Assembly: GCA_028554795.2 (NCBI GenBank)
Contig: CM068828.1
Coordinates: forward strand, 12,296,314-12,360,313
Length of the DNA: 64,000 bases
Source of the DNA: Sinohyriopsis cumingii
Taxonomy: Eukaryota > Mollusca > Bivalvia > Unionida > Unionidae
Reading direction: 5' to 3'
How positions within the stretch are numbered: position 1 is the stretch's first letter; each line of letters opens with the position of its first letter. The notes beneath the pieces are model-generated. The model was not told the DNA's origin. It ran no database searches and saw only the letters and a program-made list of their open reading frames with translations. Of this stretch, positions 58,809 to 64,000 are shown in pieces. The translations under genes were made by a program, and so were the position numbers.

Positions 58809-61090
58809 TGGGTACAATACCATAATGGCCTCAGATGGAACTGCTGCATATCATACCTATGCGACAGACATAGATGTCACTCAAGAAATAAAGTTATTTT
58901 TTAGTGTGCAGCGAGTTCCATTAATGACTCAAAATTTAACTGACCAAACTGTGATACATTAACCACAAAAGAAGGACCGGGGGTGGGGGGAACCAATTCA
59001 GGCATTTTTCAAGTTATCCTGTTGCACTTTAAATTGTATCTTATCTGAAGAATTGTTTTTGCTTGTTTTAAATACACAGAGTTTACACTTTTATCAACAT
59101 CTTGAATTAAAATTCTATTATAATGAATTAAGTATATCAGTATATAACATGATGATCTGGGGTAATATTTAGTCAAGATATAATGAAGATAGAAAAATAT
59201 AAGTTATCATTTGTAGATATTTCTCACTGTTCCTATGGGATATTAAAGTTATAGACACCACAAAAATCTCTAGTGTCTATAATCATACATTGCAAATAAT
59301 ATTCTTTGTAACTGCACAGCAATTTAAACCAAAATTATCCTTAAGAAATTAAGCTGAAAGAGGGGTGGTGGATGAAAACTGTAATAATATTAATTATTAA
59401 TAAATACAAACACAAATGGTTACATCAACATACATGATTGTCCAAAATTCCACATTACAGAGGTGAACTTTGAATATAAATGAAGCACACATATTTACAT
59501 AGTGACATCAACATCGTTATCAAAACCTCACTAAGGTGAACTTTAAAATTATGCATCACAGTATACTTCTAACCTGTAACTATTAACAAGTTTTGTATAT
59601 ATTTTTGTAATTCATGTACCTCTAAAACAATCTAAAAAATAGCCAGTTAAAATTTATAAAGATATGACTACTCTATACATTGGCATTTCTGCAGTGAAAT
59701 TTCCTTTTACATGAATATGTTCTCAATTTCATAACTGATTTTCATGATTTACTGAAATAAGTCAGTTATTAAGATCTAAACTTGAAATTTAAAAAAAATA
59801 ATGTCTACTGCAGAATAATTTATGTAAATTGGTTAAAGACATATCACAGAAACTGAAAAATATTTCCTTGCCAAATGCTATATGTTTGTTGGAGGTTAAC
59901 AGGTCATTATGTCAAGTGATTCAGGAGGCAGATCAATCTATTATTTCGCCAAAGATCAATACTTTAAGCCAATCATCTTTGAAATATCAAAGATAAAGGA
60001 AACAAAACCTCAATAAACCCATCTTACAATATACATCTACACGTTTCAGCTGCAAGCTTGAAGTGAATAATAGTCATACAGAATAATGTGGACAGGGCAA
60101 ACCATTGTTAGAAGCCACTGGAGACAATCCACTATGCTCCTCGATCACCCACAATGGCTGTTTGGAGATTTACTCATTTTTCATAATTTTGCATAAACAA
60201 ATATATACTGTCAACAATGAAACAATCTCTAAATATAAAAATAAACATGCCCATTATTTTAGTTGTGTTTGAACGAGAAACTGATTGGCTTATTCAAACA
60301 GTGTGAAAGGTCATGTTGGGTAACAATGCGGAGAAGATTTTGCTTGTACTCACAGTGATTGGTTAAGCAGGTTTATGCATATTCGTGCAAAACAAGGAAA
60401 TCTCTTCACACGGCAGCTATTGGTGATAAAGGAACATAGTGAATTATATCTCCCATGGCTTGTGACGATGAGGGTAAATATGCACTTCATGTCACAGTTT
60501 GCATGCATATGACAGTGGATCAATAATTACAAAAAGCATTCTATACACTCGAGTTGTATCAAATTAATAGTAGTTTCAACCATTTTGTACTTTCGCTTTT
60601 GAAAATGTCAAGTCCTAAAATTACTTGGTACATACTGAAGCCTCTTGCAGAAATGAACCATTGTAATACCGGGCCTATGTGAACTTTCCAATTCAAAGCA
60701 CAACTGGTCAATAATAAGTACATGTAAACAGAAACCAATCTTACATGGCGGCATTATATAAACAACAATCGCTCCTATTATTCAATGTCTCCTCTGTAAT
60801 TCATCAGGTCTGGTAGTGACATTAAACGAAAGATCAGTTAAGCAAGTAACATGAGCTTGAAGCGGTTCAAAGATAGTCATCTTCATGTGAAGAAAAATAC
60901 TGCAATTTATACATTGTACCGTATTTTATAATTCTACTTGACTGTAAATAGGTCTCTCAAATGAATAAGAAAAGTACATTGGAATGGGCAGGATTTACAA
61001 CCATTAGCAATATTCATTCTAGGCTACCTAGAGTGCCCTTGAGCTTTATTTTTAATCCAAGAGGCAAGAAAGATGAATGTGCCTACTTGG
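58809..61090. other. Non-coding, nothing recognised
   Basis: AT-rich sequence with a G-rich patch (gggggtggggggaacc) near 58979. No convincing exon on either strand. Confidence 0.4.
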
Positions 61091-61390
61091 CACACATTAA
61101 GTCCCCTAAAAATAATGGTTGAAGGTCACTATAGTTCCTTTAGACTTATAAAGCAAACACCAACAAGCTTTTTGTCTGTAATCTTGACCTTGAATCCCAA
61201 AATCAATAGTCATCTACAAAGTCTAGACCAGACTTTGTAGATCACTTGCACATGGGGTAAAGAAAAAAAATCTACTGATTTTGGGATCCAAGGTCAAGAT
61301 AACAGACAAAAAGCCTGTAGGTGTTGGCTTCACAAGTCTAAAGGAACAATACTAACCTTCGATTTTTATATTTAGGGGACTTTATGTGTA
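61091..61390. repeat. Inverted pair (foldback) of mollusc-type repeat D
   Basis: The left arm 61091-61226 ('cacacattaagtcccct' to 'tctacaaagtctag') matches the reverse complement of 61229-61390. The core ctacaaagtctag-acc-agactttgtag is almost a perfect palindrome. The right arm carries about 25 extra bases between the core and the 'gattttgggatcc' block. Arms are about 85% alike by eye. Confidence 0.9.
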
Positions 61391-61930
61391 GATATGTTGC
61401 TGTGCTGAAACTATATTCTAACTTTCAATCATAGTGACATCTGCCTTTGATCTTTCAATCCCAAAGTCAATAGGCTTCTTCCTGACACCAAAGTGGAAGC
61501 CATCCAAAAAGGTTGGTCCTAATATGTGAAAACTAATGTTATTGTGCTAATCAGTGGCCTTGACCTTTGATCTATTGACCCCAAAATTGATAGGCATCTT
61601 TCTTACCCTAAATGAAAGCCAACAACGATGTTCAGCAACTTAAGATAGTGAAGAACTTTAGTTATTGCATAAAAACCATTTTCTTTCCTTTTTTGTGACC
61701 TTAAACTTAGTCCTTTTCACCCCAAAATCCAGTGTCCATCTTTACCTCATTTACAAGCCCACAATTTGGTAACTAAAATGGTAAACTGGAGAAACCATTT
61801 TTCTTTCTTCAGTCAATATGACTGACCTTTGAATTTTGATACTGAAATATATGGGTTCTTCCTTAACCAAGTGCAAGCCATTCAAGCTTTGTAACAAGCT
61901 GGTGGACAAATCTAGTTATTGTTCAGAGGT
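61391..61930 (+). repeat. Repeat D, direct tandem units
   Basis: Units at about 61440, 61555, 61685 and 61815 contain 'tgacctttgatct', 'accccaaaat(t/c)', 'ggcatcttt' or 'ggcttctt', and 'gtgcaagcc'. I recognise this as a family widespread in bivalve DNA. Confidence 0.75.
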
Positions 61931-64000
61931 GAATCTGGTAGCAGACCCATGATGGACTGAAAAAATAATCATATAATACCTGGTGTATACAAATGGATAT
62001 TACTAACAAACAGTGTATACAGAATTTTTCAATTTTAAAACTGATACACAAAAGCACAGTACTTACAATTAGCATGTGTCTGTCTTCACCAAGTAAAATG
62101 TAAGCTCCACTACAGTGAAGTAATATCCAAGTATCCAAATATTAATTACTATAAATCACTCCACTTGACAGAGGAAGCAATCCTACACATATCTTAGCAG
62201 TGACTAGTCCTACACTGAATTTACACATGGGGACTTTCCCATGTTTAATTTGGTATCTAGGTTAAGAGTTTTATGTTAATCATCTGCATACCTAGACAGT
62301 GGAGATTGCTGTTTAAGGATTCCTACACACCCAGGAGAAAGCAATATAATGGCATGGGGCAGGGGAGGTCACTGAAAAGGAACAGGATGAACATAACTCA
62401 GTGATCTTACCATATTACCTCTAAAGTAAGTCCATGTTCTTTTAAGCTGTATGATCTGTAGCCCATCAACCACTGAATCATCATAGAAGATTATGTTAGC
62501 CAAAAATTATCTACTGTAAACTACATGCAGAATAGGAAAGGTCTGGAATTATATTTTTAAAACAGATTAAAGGTCCCTGCCCTTTCTATAAAAAATGTTG
62601 GGACCTTATGTTTCTGCTGATCTGTTTAGTTTGCATGCACAATGATGCATGACTCTTAGCACATTATTAAATATGTGTTCAGATGAACAGAGAGTAGGCA
62701 TAAAAAGAAACCTTTCTATAATGGAATATGAAGGGACCACAAGATCTTGTTCTTATGGAGGTGTCCTTTATATTAAAGTGAAAGATACAGTACAGTATAA
62801 TCAAAATTAAGGGATTCAACTCTGCCATCCTTCCTGTGGTGTCTTTAAAAAAAAGATATTCGATAAAGCAGGTTTCATCGCACACTCTGCAAGGGATGTG
62901 CCATCGCATGCCCTCACTTTCATAAAATTTATTTGCAAACTGTATAAAAGTCAATTTCAAATAAATGACTCTCAAGAGTTTGTTTTATAAGTGATTGCCA
63001 TTTTCCAACCGATCTCAAATCTAAAATATTGTTACACCTGTCTTGAGAGACCACATTTCTGAAAACAGAAAATGGCCATTCAAAACAAATAGTCTTTATA
63101 GGAGGTCAAGATTTTCATTAACATAGCACTATCCTAGTGACCTTGAAGACTAATGTATGGTGTGTTCAATCATACTGCTCTGTTGTGTAGGTGTTCTGAC
63201 ATTGATGAAGTGCAGTTGTTTCAGATGAGCATACATCACTTTAAACTTGCCTGAAATGTCCAGATTATTCAGTCAAATGCATCATCATAAAATATGTACA
63301 ATGTTTACAATTTGTTGACAAATTTGGCCTAAATGCTATGAAATTAAATTGTTTTGTGTAACTTGAACCCATTCAAAAATGTATGTATGCATTTTTATTC
63401 AATTTGACTGCATAAAACATGTAAACACACTGCTTATCTGGAGCGATGAAATGTTCTTCCAAAACAGTGATCTTAGAAGAAAGGTTTTAATGCATTCACT
63501 TTTGTTATTAGTCAAATATCAGATTTCAAATAATATGCAAATAAATTGATTCAATAACTCATTCACTAACTTAATTTGGATTGGACTGCACTACATAACT
63601 TGTCTCTCCCCAATTAAACTTGACCAGTCAAATGCCTTAAGTCTAGATTTCACTTAATGACTTATGTTGATGAAGTCTTAGAACTGTTGTAACCAGCTCA
63701 TCAATATGATACAACTGAAGGACCTAGTTGCATGCATATGTGAAACAGGGGACATAACTCTATAAAGTATTTGTTGGAAAACAGTACCACTCAAACTTTG
63801 GTTAGGTCCTTTCTTATAAAGCTAAATATAAAATTTGGTTTCAATGCATTAATTACAGGAAAACTGATCTAGGTCTTTTTTATGTATACCTCAGACCAAA
63901 ATTGATTTCCATACATGAAGTCCTTTAGCATAAATAAAATCTGAGACTGATTTGATGGGATGGGACATGGTACAGACATGTGAAACACTATATGGCCTAT
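61931..64000. other. Non-coding to window end, nothing recognised
   Basis: AT-rich. The open frames here (61923-62138 and 62679-62975, minus) lack motifs and splice-site support. Confidence 0.4.

Overview
The window is animal nuclear DNA: AT-rich and intron-rich, with GT-AG splice sites and no bacterial-type operons. It is densely filled with transposons and tandem repeats. Several features suggest a lophotrochozoan, most likely a mollusc: an RTE-clade LINE, tRNA-derived SINEs with a long conserved core, and a dispersed unit at 61.1-61.9 kb built on 'gacctttga...ccccaaaatc'. I recognise that unit as common in bivalve DNA. The species cannot be named from the sequence alone.

Genes. Two host genes are supported by splice sites and phase. 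The first is a minus-strand FERM-domain gene. Its start exon is at 42648-42574, followed by exons at 16398-16294 and 10876-10758. These three exons join in phase into the F1 lobe and the start of the F2 lobe of a FERM domain, and the rest of the gene must lie further downstream, probably before position 1. The second is a plus-strand exostosin-family (GT47) glycosyltransferase with coding exons at 26732-26844 and 31817-33281 (525 aa). It lies entirely inside the 26-kb first coding intron of the FERM gene, on the opposite strand. A DUF3504/Crypton-like exon (12221-12581, +) lies in the next FERM intron and may be decayed.

Layout. 0-10.7 kb: FERM intron or downstream sequence, holding an RTE LINE (1951-5918) inserted into a TTAA-flanked MITE, with dispersed repeats on both sides and a 66-bp minisatellite. 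10.8-16.4 kb: two FERM exons, the DUF3504-like exon, a 149-bp hairpin and a 49-bp tandem array. 16.4-42.6 kb: the large FERM intron with SINEs, a decayed MITE, an LTR-like element, the GT47 gene, another MITE, and 42-bp and 21-bp minisatellites. 42.6-64 kb: upstream flank of the FERM start, with a decayed reading frame and LTR-like block (44.6-46.2 kb), a 54/56-bp satellite interrupted by an LTR-like element and a MITE, a hAT MITE with a perfect 8-bp target duplication, more SINEs, and a foldback repeat cluster at 61 kb.

The most informative part is the layered insertion history, because several elements can be dated relative to each other and have exact target-site duplications. The FERM/GT47 nesting is the main genic finding. 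I see no CRISPR array, rRNA gene, independent tRNA gene or bacterial-type system.
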